Assembly (NCBI RefSeq): GCF_901905185.1
Contig: NZ_CABFMQ020000098.1
Coordinates: forward strand, 62,001 to 126,000
Origin: Methylocella tundrae
GTDB taxonomy: Bacteria > Pseudomonadota > Alphaproteobacteria > Rhizobiales > Beijerinckiaceae
Reading direction: 5' to 3'
Length of the DNA stretch: 64,000 bases
A model generated the notes under the pieces. It did no database searches and was not told the DNA's origin. It saw nothing but the letters and a program-made list of their open reading frames with translations. Both the position numbers and the translations under genes were made by a program. Below are positions 55,478 to 63,457 of the stretch, piece by piece (the first letter of the stretch is position 1; every line of letters begins with the position of its first letter).

Positions 55478-55960
55478 CTAATCGCGATGATAAGGGTGGC
55501 CCGCGAGAATCGTCATCGCCCGGTAGATCTGCTCGGCCGCGATGATCTTCACCAATTGATGGGGAAAGGTCATCGGACCAAAGGAGAGGGTGAGGGAGGC
55601 CGCCGCGCGGACATCCGCGCCAAGGCCGTCCGCGCCGCCGATGACCAGCGCCAAAGCGGGCGCGCCCTGATCGCGGCGCTTGCCGAGATGCGAAGCAAAC
55701 TCCCGGCTCGGCAGCAGCTTTCCGCCTTCGTCGAGCGCAATAAGCTCCGCGCCCGGCGGCAGAGCGCCAAGAATCGCCTTCGCCTCGTCGGCTTTCCGAT
55801 CATTTGGCCTGCGCGCACGGCTCTCATCAAGTTCGCGCAGCTCGACGCCTGCGAAGCCTATCGCCCGGCCAGAGGCGTTCGCGCGCTCGATGTAGCGCAG
55901 CGCCAGCTCCTTCTCGGCGCCGGCCTTGGAGCGGCCGACGCAAAACAGGATGAGGCGCAC
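55478..55960 (-). CDS. rlmH: 23S rRNA pseudouridine(1915) N3-methyltransferase
   Basis: A 160-residue SPOUT methyltransferase acting on the 70S ribosome. It starts with the typical [18 protein letters not shown], has the knot motif [14 protein letters not shown] and ends [19 protein letters not shown], where the HPYH end is diagnostic. The start is a GTG at 55960. It lies 13 bases downstream of rsfS, a conserved pair. Confidence 0.96.
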   Translation of the reverse strand: MRLILFCVGRSKAGAEKELALRYIERANASGRAIGFAGVELRELDESRARRPNDRKADEAKAILGALPPGAELIALDEGGKLLPSREFASHLGKRRDQGAPALALVIGGADGLGADVRAAASLTLSFGPMTFPHQLVKIIAAEQIYRAMTILAGHPYHRD

Positions 55961-55973
55961 CTCTTAAGCGCGG

Positions 55974-56300
55974 TCAGCCGGCGCGCAACTCGCCGGGACG
56001 CCCAACGCCCCACATCTTTTCGAGATTGTAGAACTGGCGCACCTCGGGCCTGAAGATGTGGACGATGACGTCGCTTCCATCGATCAGAACCCAGTCGCCC
56101 GCCTGCAATCCTTCGGCGCGGGGCGCCGCCTGGACGTCCTTGAACGCCTTGATGACGCGCTCGGCAATGGCTCCGACATGAACGTTGGAGCGGCCAGTCG
56201 CGATAATCATGACGTCGGCGAGGGTGGTTTTGCCGTGCAGGTCGATTGAGACGACGTCCTCGGCCTTTAAGTCATCGAGAGCCGTCAAGATAGTCCGCAC
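55974..56300 (-). CDS. rsfS: ribosome silencing factor RsfS
   Basis: A 108-residue Iojap/RsfS protein that binds L14 and blocks subunit joining when growth slows. LDDLKAEDVVSIDLHGKTTLADVMIIATG is the family N-terminus (core VVSIDLHGKTTLADVMIIAT) and WVLIDGSDVIVHIFRPEVRQFYNLEKMW the C-terminus. The only clear start is a GTG at 56300; the frame stays open about 33 codons upstream with sequence that looks coding but has no ATG. It precedes rlmH on the same strand. Confidence 0.92.
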   Translation of the reverse strand: MRTILTALDDLKAEDVVSIDLHGKTTLADVMIIATGRSNVHVGAIAERVIKAFKDVQAAPRAEGLQAGDWVLIDGSDVIVHIFRPEVRQFYNLEKMWGVGRPGELRAG

Positions 56301-56678
56301 GAGGGTCCCGGCCTCAGATCCAGAAAGACCGGAAAGTTGATGAATCGGCTGAGGCGCCGTTCCGCCAGAAATCGTGGGTATCAGGGTGCGATCCTCTTAA
56401 AAAAGCGCCGGCCGGAAGAGTTGAAGAGATGATGACCGCCGAACGTATAGAAAACATGGCGTAGATTCCCTGTTTTTGCAAATGGCATTATTTTGTCCCC
56501 GCTATGCTGAAGCCTTTGCGCCGTTACGCCCTGTTCGCCCCATGACCTTCACGCCGGCCCGGTTTGGCGCCAAAGAGAATCCGCGCCGCCTTGTCGCGAC
56601 GATTCGGACGTCGCCGGAGCACCGAGGACTTTCCATGATCGCCGCCTTCATTTTGCATTTTTTGCGCGGAGCCGCCGC
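56301..56678. other. 378-base spacer between rsfS and the HSL-type hydrolase
   Basis: Divergent spacer with promoters for both genes. A plus-strand frame of 68 codons from a TTG at 56476 ends in the GTGA overlap with the hydrolase start; it ends LSMIAAFILHFLRGAAA, but I cannot support it as a gene. It could be a leader peptide. Confidence 0.4.
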
Positions 56679-57563
56679 GTGATCAGCCGCCAGGCGCAGC
56701 AGTTCTGGACCTTTATCGCCAATAGCCCAAAGCAGTTCGAACTGCCGCTCGACATGCGCCGTCGCGCCGGCGAGCGCGCCGAGAGCATGACGGCGGAGCC
56801 GCGCGGCGTCGCTTTCTCCCCGGCGCACGAGGTTGGCGGCCTTTGGGCCGAGCCGCCGGAGGCGCGCGAGGGCGCCGCGATCCTTTATCTTTACGGTGGC
56901 GGCTATGTGCTCGGCTCGCCAAAGTCGCGGCGCAAGACGGCGGGACATCTGGCGCTCGCCTGCGAAGCGCGCGCGCTGGTCCCGCATTATCGCGTCGGGC
57001 CGGAGCATCCCTTCCCCGCCGCTGTCGAGGATTCCCTGCGCGCCTATCAGTGGCTGCTGGCTGAGGGCGCGGACCCCGCAAGGACGATCGTCGCCGGCGA
57101 TTCGGCGGGCGGCGGACTGGCCCTCGCCACCGTCGTCGCGGCGCGCGACGCCGGCCTGCCCGCCTGCGCGGGGATCGCCCTGATTTGCCCCTGGACGGAC
57201 CTTGCCTGCGAGGCCGAGAGTTTCGCCAGCCGCGCCTCGGCCGACATCACCTGCACGCGCGAAAGCCTGTTGGAGATGGCCGGCTGGTATCTCGGCGGCG
57301 CCGATCCGCGCCACCCCCTCGCCTCGCCCCTGTCCGCCGATCTTTCGGGCCTGCCGCCGATCCTCTGCCTCGTCGGCGGCGACGAAGTCTTGCTCGATGA
57401 CACGATATTCCTTGTGCGGAAAGCGGGAATGGCGGGCTGCGACGCCACGGCGATCGTCGCGGCCGGGATGCAGCATGTCTATCCGATCTGGGCGGGATTA
57501 TTTCCAGAGGCCGATGAGGCGATTGCGCGGATCGGGGATTGGGCGCGCGGGAGGATGGGATGA
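56679..57563 (+). CDS. alpha/beta hydrolase of the hormone-sensitive lipase family
   Basis: A 294-residue family IV esterase/lipase. The oxyanion motif is YLYGGGYVLGSP (HGGG-like, with Tyr-Gly for His-Gly), the nucleophile elbow TIVAGDSAGGGLAL, catalytic Asp near VGGDEVLLDD and His in GMQHVYPIW. The start is a GTG at 56679, overlapping by four bases a short upstream frame. Substrate unknown; acyl esters or lactones are typical. Confidence 0.85.
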   Translation: MISRQAQQFWTFIANSPKQFELPLDMRRRAGERAESMTAEPRGVAFSPAHEVGGLWAEPPEAREGAAILYLYGGGYVLGSPKSRRKTAGHLALACEARALVPHYRVGPEHPFPAAVEDSLRAYQWLLAEGADPARTIVAGDSAGGGLALATVVAARDAGLPACAGIALICPWTDLACEAESFASRASADITCTRESLLEMAGWYLGGADPRHPLASPLSADLSGLPPILCLVGGDEVLLDDTIFLVRKAGMAGCDATAIVAAGMQHVYPIWAGLFPEADEAIARIGDWARGRMG

Positions 57564-57668
57564 GGCGTAAAAGCCTGAGTAGCCGCCCCGAGCGATGCGG
57601 GGCTGGACTTCACTGGCGCCGAAGTTAGTTTCACTGCGTTAGACCGATGTTTTTCTGGGAGGAAGCAC

Positions 57669-57905
57669 ATGACAGCCATGGATCGCCGCGCGATGCTCGG
57701 GACGCTGCTGGGAGGCGCCGCCGTCGCCGCCTTTGGACTGGCCCTGACGCCAGAGCTCGCGGAAGCCGCGCCGCTCATGATGGGCAAGCAGCTTGACGCT
57801 CCCCCAGAAAATCCCATCGAAAAAACCGTTGTCGTCGTACATCGGCGCCGGCCCCGCAGGGTGTGCTGGTGGCATAGAGGACGCCGCGTCTGTCGCTGGC
57901 GCTAA
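57669..57905 (+). CDS. small Tat-exported Arg/Trp/Cys-rich protein
   Basis: A 78-residue protein. A twin-arginine leader (MDRRAMLGTLLGGAAVAAFG, then an AEAAP cleavage region) precedes a 45-residue mature part whose end is HRRRPRRVCWWHRGRRVCRW: ten or more arginines, four tryptophans and two cysteines. GGGAGGAAG stands six bases before the ATG. No known domain. Comparable short, leader-bearing, basic proteins occur in Beijerinckiaceae and Methylobacteriaceae genomes, without known function. It converges with yegD. Confidence 0.65.
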   Translation: MTAMDRRAMLGTLLGGAAVAAFGLALTPELAEAAPLMMGKQLDAPPENPIEKTVVVVHRRRPRRVCWWHRGRRVCRWR

Positions 57906-57909
57906 ACCG

Positions 57910-59208
57910 TCAGCCCCCCGCCCGATCGGCTGCGATCAACGCGAGCCCCGACGCGACCGACTGGAACGCGTCGCCGATATGCACGCGTTTCTCGCCGAAG
58001 CGCTGCGTGAACAGCGCGCGCACCGCCGGCACGAAGGATGTGCCCCCGGTCAAGAACACCGCATCTATGCCGGCGGCGGTCAACCCGGCCGCGGCGACAG
58101 CCTCGTCCATCGCCGCGCTGATCTTTTCCAGATCCTCCGCGATCCAGCCCTCGAAATCTTTTCGGCTCACCTCAGCCTCGATCTCGATCCCTTCGCGGGC
58201 AAACAGGAAACGCGCTTCGTCGTGAGCTGATAATTTCGCCTTGAGGTCGCCAACGGCGCGATAAAGCTCGAAACCAAGATCATGTTCGATGAGGATCAGC
58301 AGATCCTCAAGCCTCCGGGGCTCTTCCGCGCTCTGGATTAGCTTGCGCAATTCGCCGAGCGTCTGCGTCGTCTTCAGCCAGGACAATTGATGCCATTGCG
58401 CGAAGGCGGCGTGGAAATAGGCCGGGATCGGCAGCCTCTTTTCGAAAGAGCGATAAAACGTGTCCTTGCCGAGCTTTGGAGCCACGACATGATCGATGAT
58501 GCGATAATCGAAGGTGTCGCCAGCGACGCCGACGCCGCTATGCGCCAGCGGCTTCGCCGTCAATCCGTCATTTTGGCGTGCGAAGCGAAGCACCGAAAAA
58601 TCGCTGGTGCCGCCGCCGAAATCGGCGACGAGGACGGTCTCCTCACGGTCGAGCTTTCGCGCATACCAATATGCGGCGCCAAGCGGCTCGAAGGCGAGTT
58701 CGACGCCCGTGACGCCAGCAAGATCATAGGCCGTCCGCAGCCGCGAGACAGCCAGCGCTTCGTCTGGCGTTTCGCCCGCGAAAACCACCGGGCGCCCTGA
58801 GATCACCGCCGGCCGCGCCGAAAATCCGCCGGAGCCGCGCAATCCGTCATTGTCGAAAAGGGCGGTGAGGAACACCGCGATCAGCCGCTCGATGGTGAAA
58901 CGCTCGCCGTAAAGGCGCGTCTCGCTGAAGAGGCGGCTCGCAAGGTAGGTCTTGATCGACTGAATGAAGCGCTGCTCGCCTTCCTGGGCAATGGCGCGCG
59001 CGATGGCGCTTGGCCCCGCCGCGTGAGCGATTTTGCGCCCCTCGCGCCAGAACATCAGCGCCGTGCGGAAAGTGTCCGTCGCCCCGAAAGCCGATGGCCA
59101 GGTGAGGCTCTCGACATGACCGCCCTCGAAAGCGAGCGCGACGACGCTGTTCGTCGTGCCGAAGTCGACGCCAATACCAACAAGCGGACCGATATTCGCG
59201 CCTGACAT
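57910..59208 (-). CDS. yegD: YegD-like Hsp70 family protein
   Basis: A 432-residue actin-ATPase fold protein. Hsp70 phosphate motifs are visible: GIGVDFGTTNSVVALAF at the start, VLVADFGGGTSDFSVLRF (phosphate 2) and DAVFLTGGTSFVPAVRALF (adenosine motif). It lacks the Hsp70 substrate-binding half, like E. coli YegD. Role in folding is not established. The ATG at 59208 has AGAGGGA just upstream; a TTG one codon earlier is not preferred. It is separated from rpsA by a terminator and two palindromic repeats. Confidence 0.9.
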   Translation of the reverse strand: MSGANIGPLVGIGVDFGTTNSVVALAFEGGHVESLTWPSAFGATDTFRTALMFWREGRKIAHAAGPSAIARAIAQEGEQRFIQSIKTYLASRLFSETRLYGERFTIERLIAVFLTALFDNDGLRGSGGFSARPAVISGRPVVFAGETPDEALAVSRLRTAYDLAGVTGVELAFEPLGAAYWYARKLDREETVLVADFGGGTSDFSVLRFARQNDGLTAKPLAHSGVGVAGDTFDYRIIDHVVAPKLGKDTFYRSFEKRLPIPAYFHAAFAQWHQLSWLKTTQTLGELRKLIQSAEEPRRLEDLLILIEHDLGFELYRAVGDLKAKLSAHDEARFLFAREGIEIEAEVSRKDFEGWIAEDLEKISAAMDEAVAAAGLTAAGIDAVFLTGGTSFVPAVRALFTQRFGEKRVHIGDAFQSVASGLALIAADRAGG

Positions 59209-59230
59209 CAAAATCCCTCTCGGCGAAAAA

Positions 59231-59261
59231 AAGCCCGCGCGAAAATCTTTCGCACGGGCTT
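59231..59261 (-). terminator. rho-independent terminator of rpsA
   Basis: On the minus strand the sequence reads AAGCCCGTGCGAAA-GATT-TTTCGCGCGGGCTT followed by TTTTT: a 13- to 14-base stem with one wobble, a four-base loop and a T-run. It lies about 150 bases past the rpsA stop and just before yegD. Confidence 0.8.
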
Positions 59262-59279
59262 GCTATGCGTGGGCGGGGA

Positions 59280-59325
59280 GAGCGCTTTCCGATCAAATGG
59301 AGCCATTTGACCTGAAAAACCGCTC
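59280..59325. repeat. dispersed palindromic repeat, family C, copy 2
   Basis: GAGCGCTTTCCGATCAAATGG then CCATTTGA...CGCTC; the inner arms TCAAATGG/CCATTTGA pair over eight bases. Same design and orientation relative to the family B neighbour as at 13 kb. Confidence 0.65.
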
Positions 59326-59341
59326 CCGCTTCAGAAGCTTC

Positions 59342-59389
59342 AGCATATTCCTGACCGATCAGATTGAACCAATCTGATCGGAGTATGCT
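59342..59389. repeat. dispersed palindromic repeat, family B, copy 2
   Basis: Outer arms AGCATATTC/GAGTATGCT (one mismatch) and inner arms CGATCAGATTG/CAATCTGATCG (11 bases perfect around AAC). It lies between rpsA and its terminator. Confidence 0.75.
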
Positions 59390-59410
59390 TGAAAGCTGCC
59401 CTCTTAAAGA

Positions 59411-61174
59411 TTATTCGTCGGACGACTTCTTCTTCGGTGTCTCTTCGCGGGCGCGCAGCGCCGCGCCGAGAATGTCGCCGAGCGAAGCACCGGAGTCGGC
59501 GGAGCCATATTGCGCAATGGCCTCCTTCTCCTCGGCGACTTCGAGCGCCTTGATCGACACCGAGACCTTGCGGGCGCGGCGGTCGAACAGCGTGATGCGG
59601 GCGTCGACCTTCTCGCCGACCGCGAAACGCTCCGGCCGCTGGTCGGCGCGATCACGCGCGAGTTCATTGCGCTTGACGAAGGCGGTGAAGTCGCTGCCGA
59701 CGATTTTGACGTCGATGCCGCCGTCCTTGACATCAAGCACTTCGCAGGTGACGACCGATCCCTTCTTGAGATCGGAGGCGTCTTCGCCCGTCTTGCCGGC
59801 CGCGCCTTCGCTCGGCTTGGCGGCGAACGGATCGGAGGCGAGCTGCTTCACGCCGAGCGAAATGCGCTCCTTCTCGATATCGACGTCAAGCACCTTGGCC
59901 TTGACGATATCGCCCTTCTTGTAGTCCTCGATCGCCTGTTCGCCCGGCTTCTTCCAGTCGAGATCGGAGAGATGGACCATGCCGTCGACATCGCCGTCGA
60001 GGCCGATGAACAAACCAAATTCGGTCTTGTTCTTGACCTCGCCCTCGACTTCGGAGCCGATCGGGAATTTTTCCGCGAAGGATTCCCACGGGTTCGCCAG
60101 CGTCTGCTTGAGGCCGAGCGAGATGCGGCGCTTGACCGGATCGACTTCGAGCACCTGCACGTCGACTTCCTGGCTCGTCGCAACGATCTTGCCAGGATGC
60201 ACGTTCTTCTTTGTCCAGGACATTTCCGAGACGTGGATCAGGCCTTCGATGCCGGGCTCGAGCTCGACGAAGGCGCCGTAGTCGGTGATGTTGGTGACGC
60301 GTCCCTGGAAGCGCGCGTTGACCGGATATTTCGCCTCGATGCCCTGCCACGGATCCTCGAGCAACTGCTTCATGCCGAGCGAAATGCGGTGGGTCTCGTG
60401 GTTGATCTTGATGATCTTGACGCGAACCGTCTGCCCGATGGTCAACACCTCGGTCGGATGGTTGACGCGCCGCCAGGCGATGTCGGTGACATGCAGAAGG
60501 CCGTCGATGCCGCCGAGATCGACGAAGGCGCCGTAATCGGTGATGTTCTTCACCATGCCCTCGATCACCTGACCTTCTTCGAGGTTGGCGACGATCTCAT
60601 GGCGCTGCTCGGCGCGGGATTCTTCGAGAACGGTGCGGCGCGAGACGACGATATTGCCGCGGCGGCGATCCATTTTGAGAATCTGGAAGGGCTGCGGCAC
60701 CTGCATCAATGGGGTGACGTCGCGGATCGGGCGGATATCCACCTGGCTGCGCGGCAGGAAGGCGACGGCGCCGTCGAGATCGACGGTAAAGCCGCCCTTG
60801 ACCTGGTTGAAGATGATGCCTTCGACCTTTTCCTGCTTCTCGAAAGCCTTTTCGAGCTTGACCCAGCTCTCTTCGCGGCGGGCCTTGTCGCGCGAGATGA
60901 CGGCTTCGCCGAGCGCGTTTTCGATGCGCTCGAGATAGACCTCGACTTCATCGCCGACTTTGGGCGGGCCTTCGCGGCCGGGGCCTTGAAATTCCTTGAG
61001 GGCGACGCGTCCTTCGGTCTTCAGACCGAGGTCGATGACGGCGACGTCTTTTTCAATCGCAACGACGATGCCCTTGATGACGGAGCCTTCGAAAGCCTCG
61101 TTCTGGCCATAGCTTTCGTCGAGAAGCGCCGCGAAATCCTCGCGCGAGGGCGCGTAGGTGGAAGTTGATGCCAT
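59411..61174 (-). CDS. rpsA: 30S ribosomal protein S1
   Basis: A 587-residue S1 with six S1 RNA-binding repeats (repeat starts include GSVIKGIVVAIEKDVAVIDL, GMVKNITDYGAFVDLGGIDG, GRVTNITDYGAFVELEPG and GEVKNKTEFGLFIGLDGD). It melts structured mRNA at initiation. The C-terminus has an acidic/Lys tail (EETPKKKSSDE). ATG at 61174 follows CAGGAGACC. In many Alphaproteobacteria cmk lies upstream; it is not seen here. A terminator follows downstream. Confidence 0.97.
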   Translation of the reverse strand: MASTSTYAPSREDFAALLDESYGQNEAFEGSVIKGIVVAIEKDVAVIDLGLKTEGRVALKEFQGPGREGPPKVGDEVEVYLERIENALGEAVISRDKARREESWVKLEKAFEKQEKVEGIIFNQVKGGFTVDLDGAVAFLPRSQVDIRPIRDVTPLMQVPQPFQILKMDRRRGNIVVSRRTVLEESRAEQRHEIVANLEEGQVIEGMVKNITDYGAFVDLGGIDGLLHVTDIAWRRVNHPTEVLTIGQTVRVKIIKINHETHRISLGMKQLLEDPWQGIEAKYPVNARFQGRVTNITDYGAFVELEPGIEGLIHVSEMSWTKKNVHPGKIVATSQEVDVQVLEVDPVKRRISLGLKQTLANPWESFAEKFPIGSEVEGEVKNKTEFGLFIGLDGDVDGMVHLSDLDWKKPGEQAIEDYKKGDIVKAKVLDVDIEKERISLGVKQLASDPFAAKPSEGAAGKTGEDASDLKKGSVVTCEVLDVKDGGIDVKIVGSDFTAFVKRNELARDRADQRPERFAVGEKVDARITLFDRRARKVSVSIKALEVAEEKEAIAQYGSADSGASLGDILGAALRAREETPKKKSSDE

Positions 61175-61406
61175 GTGGTCTCCTGGATGCCCGAATCTCG
61201 GGCAGCGCCGGTGGTTTTAGGGTTGGTTGCGCTTTTTGCCGCCGGCATCCTTTGCTTCAAGAGCTAAGGACCACCACTCGAAAGCGGGCCGGCGCCGAGA
61301 CGGCGGTAAAAAGCAGGTTAAGCGGCCTATCTAGCAAGCCGCAGGCCCCGCGGCAAGGGGCGCGCGGCGGCAATCGTTCGGCGCGCGCCGAATCGAGCGC
61401 CTGGGG

Positions 61407-61787
61407 TCATGGCGAATTGGAGGCTTCCTCGCTCGTCAGGCGTGCAATCTTCAACGTTGCAACGCCGGCCGAGATCATCCCAAGAGCTTCCGCCGCTCCC
61501 TTCGCGAGGTCAAGGGCGCGCCCGCGGACGAACGGGCCGCGATCGTTGATGCGCACGATCACTGAACGGCCGGTCGCGGGATTGGTGACCTGAAGCCGCG
61601 TGCCAAATGGCAGAGTTCTGCTCGCGGCAGTAAAACCATCCTGATCGAAGCGTTCCCCCGACGCCGTCACGGCGCCTGATGAATAATATGATGCTGTAAT
61701 AAGATACTCCTCATTTGCGCTAGCAATACCGGTCGTCAATTGCAACATACACGGAGCCATTAATGCGATTATACGTATACATCTCAA
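61407..61787 (-). CDS. RlpA-like double-psi beta-barrel protein
   Basis: A 126-residue secreted protein: signal peptide [20 protein letters not shown], then the RlpA barrel with [39 protein letters not shown] and [18 protein letters not shown]. RlpA of Pseudomonas cuts glycan strands lacking stem peptides; the acidic residues (Glu in GERFD, Asp in NDRGP) are present, but the His usually found in TAAHRTLP is Ser here. It has no SPOR domain. A TTG at 61787 (AAGGGT upstream) gives a full signal peptide; an ATG at 61760 would truncate it. Confidence 0.8.
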   Translation of the reverse strand: MRCIRIIALMAPCMLQLTTGIASANEEYLITASYYSSGAVTASGERFDQDGFTAASRTLPFGTRLQVTNPATGRSVIVRINDRGPFVRGRALDLAKGAAEALGMISAGVATLKIARLTSEEASNSP

Positions 61788-62236
61788 TGCATCTACCCTT
61801 AATTACGATCGATGCCGGGCAGATATATTTCGATTGTGGCCACACAACGATGTTTTTTTGACCTCGTTAAGCTTTTTCCGGGTTTGAGAGGTCAAATCAT
61901 GGCGCCCTGGAGCATGACGCCAAAAAGCGGAAGCCCGTTTTCGGACGACATTATGCTCGCAGTTGTTAAGACGAGACAGATTTGGAACATTGGACCGGAT
62001 CGCGGCGCGATTCCGTCTAGATAAAGTTCGGGGGCACTCAGCGCATTGAAGGCGTTTGACCCTCGTCCGTCGCCGGAACGCATCAACTCATCCCGGCGTC
62101 GTCTTAATAAGATCATAAGATCGCGCATGAGTTTTAGGAAAACCGATGCCTGTTACGTCCAGCATCTCATGCAGCGCGTGATCCTGATCGACGAAGATTT
62201 TTTCCCGGAAGAGGAATAGCTCGAGCCATCAAGCTC
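61788..62236. other. 449-base spacer with a family A repeat
   Basis: No convincing gene. A 30-codon plus-strand frame (62127-62219, MSFRKTDACYVQHLMQRVIL at its start, acidic end DEDFFPEEE) is the best candidate for a micro-gene. A family A palindrome lies at 61911-61957. AT content is raised around 61690-61880. Confidence 0.45.
61911..61957. repeat. dispersed palindromic repeat, family A, copy 3
   Basis: Begins AGCATGACGCCAAAAA and ends TTTTCGGACGACATTATGCT; closely similar to the copy at 7982-8028 about 54 kb away. Confidence 0.75.
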
Positions 62237-62569
62237 TCAGATCTCGACCTTTTCGCCGCGCTGGGACCATTCCTGAAAGCCGCCCGGATAATGGGCGCAA
62301 ACGTCGCCGCGGCCGAACAGACGGGCGAGGTCAAGGGCGGTCAGCGAGCGCTTGCCGGAACGGCAGGACAGCACGACGCGCTTGCCCGGCACATCCGGAA
62401 GCCTCGACACATCAAAGCTTTGCAGCGGATTTAGCGTTGCGCCTGGAATGTGGCCGGCGACGAATTCGTTCGGTTCGCGGACATCGACGAGCAGAATGGA
62501 GCCGTCGGCCAATCCGAGTTTCAATTCCTCGATGTCTATATTTTCAACCTTGCCTGGCGTCAGCACCAT
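62237..62569 (-). CDS. rhodanese-like domain protein
   Basis: A 110-residue single-domain rhodanese. It begins ENIDIEELKLGLADGSILLVDVREPNEFVAGHIPGA (core LLVDVREPNEFVAGHIPGA), and the active-site loop VVLSCRSGKRS has the sulfur-carrying Cys. Resembles GlpE-type thiosulfate:acceptor sulfurtransferases; the physiological sulfur donor and acceptor are unknown. It lies downstream of mobA on the same strand, 87 bases away, so a link with molybdopterin sulfur chemistry is possible but unproven. Confidence 0.9.
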   Translation of the reverse strand: MVLTPGKVENIDIEELKLGLADGSILLVDVREPNEFVAGHIPGATLNPLQSFDVSRLPDVPGKRVVLSCRSGKRSLTALDLARLFGRGDVCAHYPGGFQEWSQRGEKVEI

Positions 62570-62656
62570 GACGAACCCTTCCGCGCCTGTCGCGCCCGCG
62601 TCTATTCTGTAAAGATATGATAGTTGTCCTGTTACGGACGGCTTATAAATTCCATT

Positions 62657-63301
62657 TTATTTGCCGGGAAGAGGAGAATTTTCCTGTTCGGCCGCCGCCG
62701 CGATCGCCTCGGCGGCGGCGAGATCCGCCGGCTCATTCGCATTGAAGAAGGGATCGACAGGCGCCGCCGCCCAATCGGCATAGGCAAGGCTGTAGCGTTG
62801 CGTAAAGCGATCAATCTTGCGCACATCCTCCTCGATGAGCGCATGGCGCAGATCCTCCCGGATCGCGACAGGCCAGAGCGCGACGACAGGGTGCGCCGTC
62901 CCTTCCGAACGCGCGCAGGCAAGATCCGCCTTTGCATCGCTCCGCGCGACCTTGAGCCGTCTCACAAGATCGAGAGGTAGGAAGGGCGTGTCGGTCGGCG
63001 CGCTGACAGCAAGGCGGACATCTGGACGGTTCGCCGCGATCCAGTCGAGGCCGGCAAGAATGCCGGCGAGCGGTCCTTTGAAGCCGGGCGCATCATCGGC
63101 GACGATGGGAAGCCCATAGGCCGCGAACCGACCGGGATCGCCATTGGCGTTCAGAACAAGGCCATCACATTGCGGCGCCATCGCTGCGATGACGCGCTCC
63201 AGAATGGACGCCCCGCCAACCCGCCGCAGCGGCTTGTCGCCTCCGCCCATGCGCTCGGCGCGCCCGCCAGCGAGCAGCACGCCAAGGCAGCGCTCAGTCA
63301 T
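62657..63301 (-). CDS. mobA: molybdenum cofactor guanylyltransferase
   Basis: A 214-residue nucleotidyltransferase that couples GMP to molybdopterin to form the MGD cofactor. GVLLAGGRAERMGGGDKPLR is the nucleotide-binding loop, and VSAPTDTPFLPLDLV (metal-binding Asp) and FFNANEPADLAAAEAI (here NANEPADLAAAEA) are the MobA-specific end. ATG at 63301. No other molybdenum genes are in the window; a formate dehydrogenase or nitrate reductase elsewhere is implied. Confidence 0.93.
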   Translation of the reverse strand: MTERCLGVLLAGGRAERMGGGDKPLRRVGGASILERVIAAMAPQCDGLVLNANGDPGRFAAYGLPIVADDAPGFKGPLAGILAGLDWIAANRPDVRLAVSAPTDTPFLPLDLVRRLKVARSDAKADLACARSEGTAHPVVALWPVAIREDLRHALIEEDVRKIDRFTQRYSLAYADWAAAPVDPFFNANEPADLAAAEAIAAAAEQENSPLPGK

Positions 63302-63457
63302 TGGGAAACTCGCCAGGCAGCCGGGAGTGAAGATTCATACGCAATCATTCGCTTTAGTTCAGGCATTTATGGTCTAACTCTCATATCCTATATGAGCATT
63401 GACCGCCTATATTGGACCAAAGTCGATCCTGATGAATCTGGAAAACGGCGCCGCGGT

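Noticed and set aside
59510..61168. Open plus-strand frame of 552 codons opposite rpsA
   Set aside because: Mirror of the repetitive S1 domains; no independent family signal.
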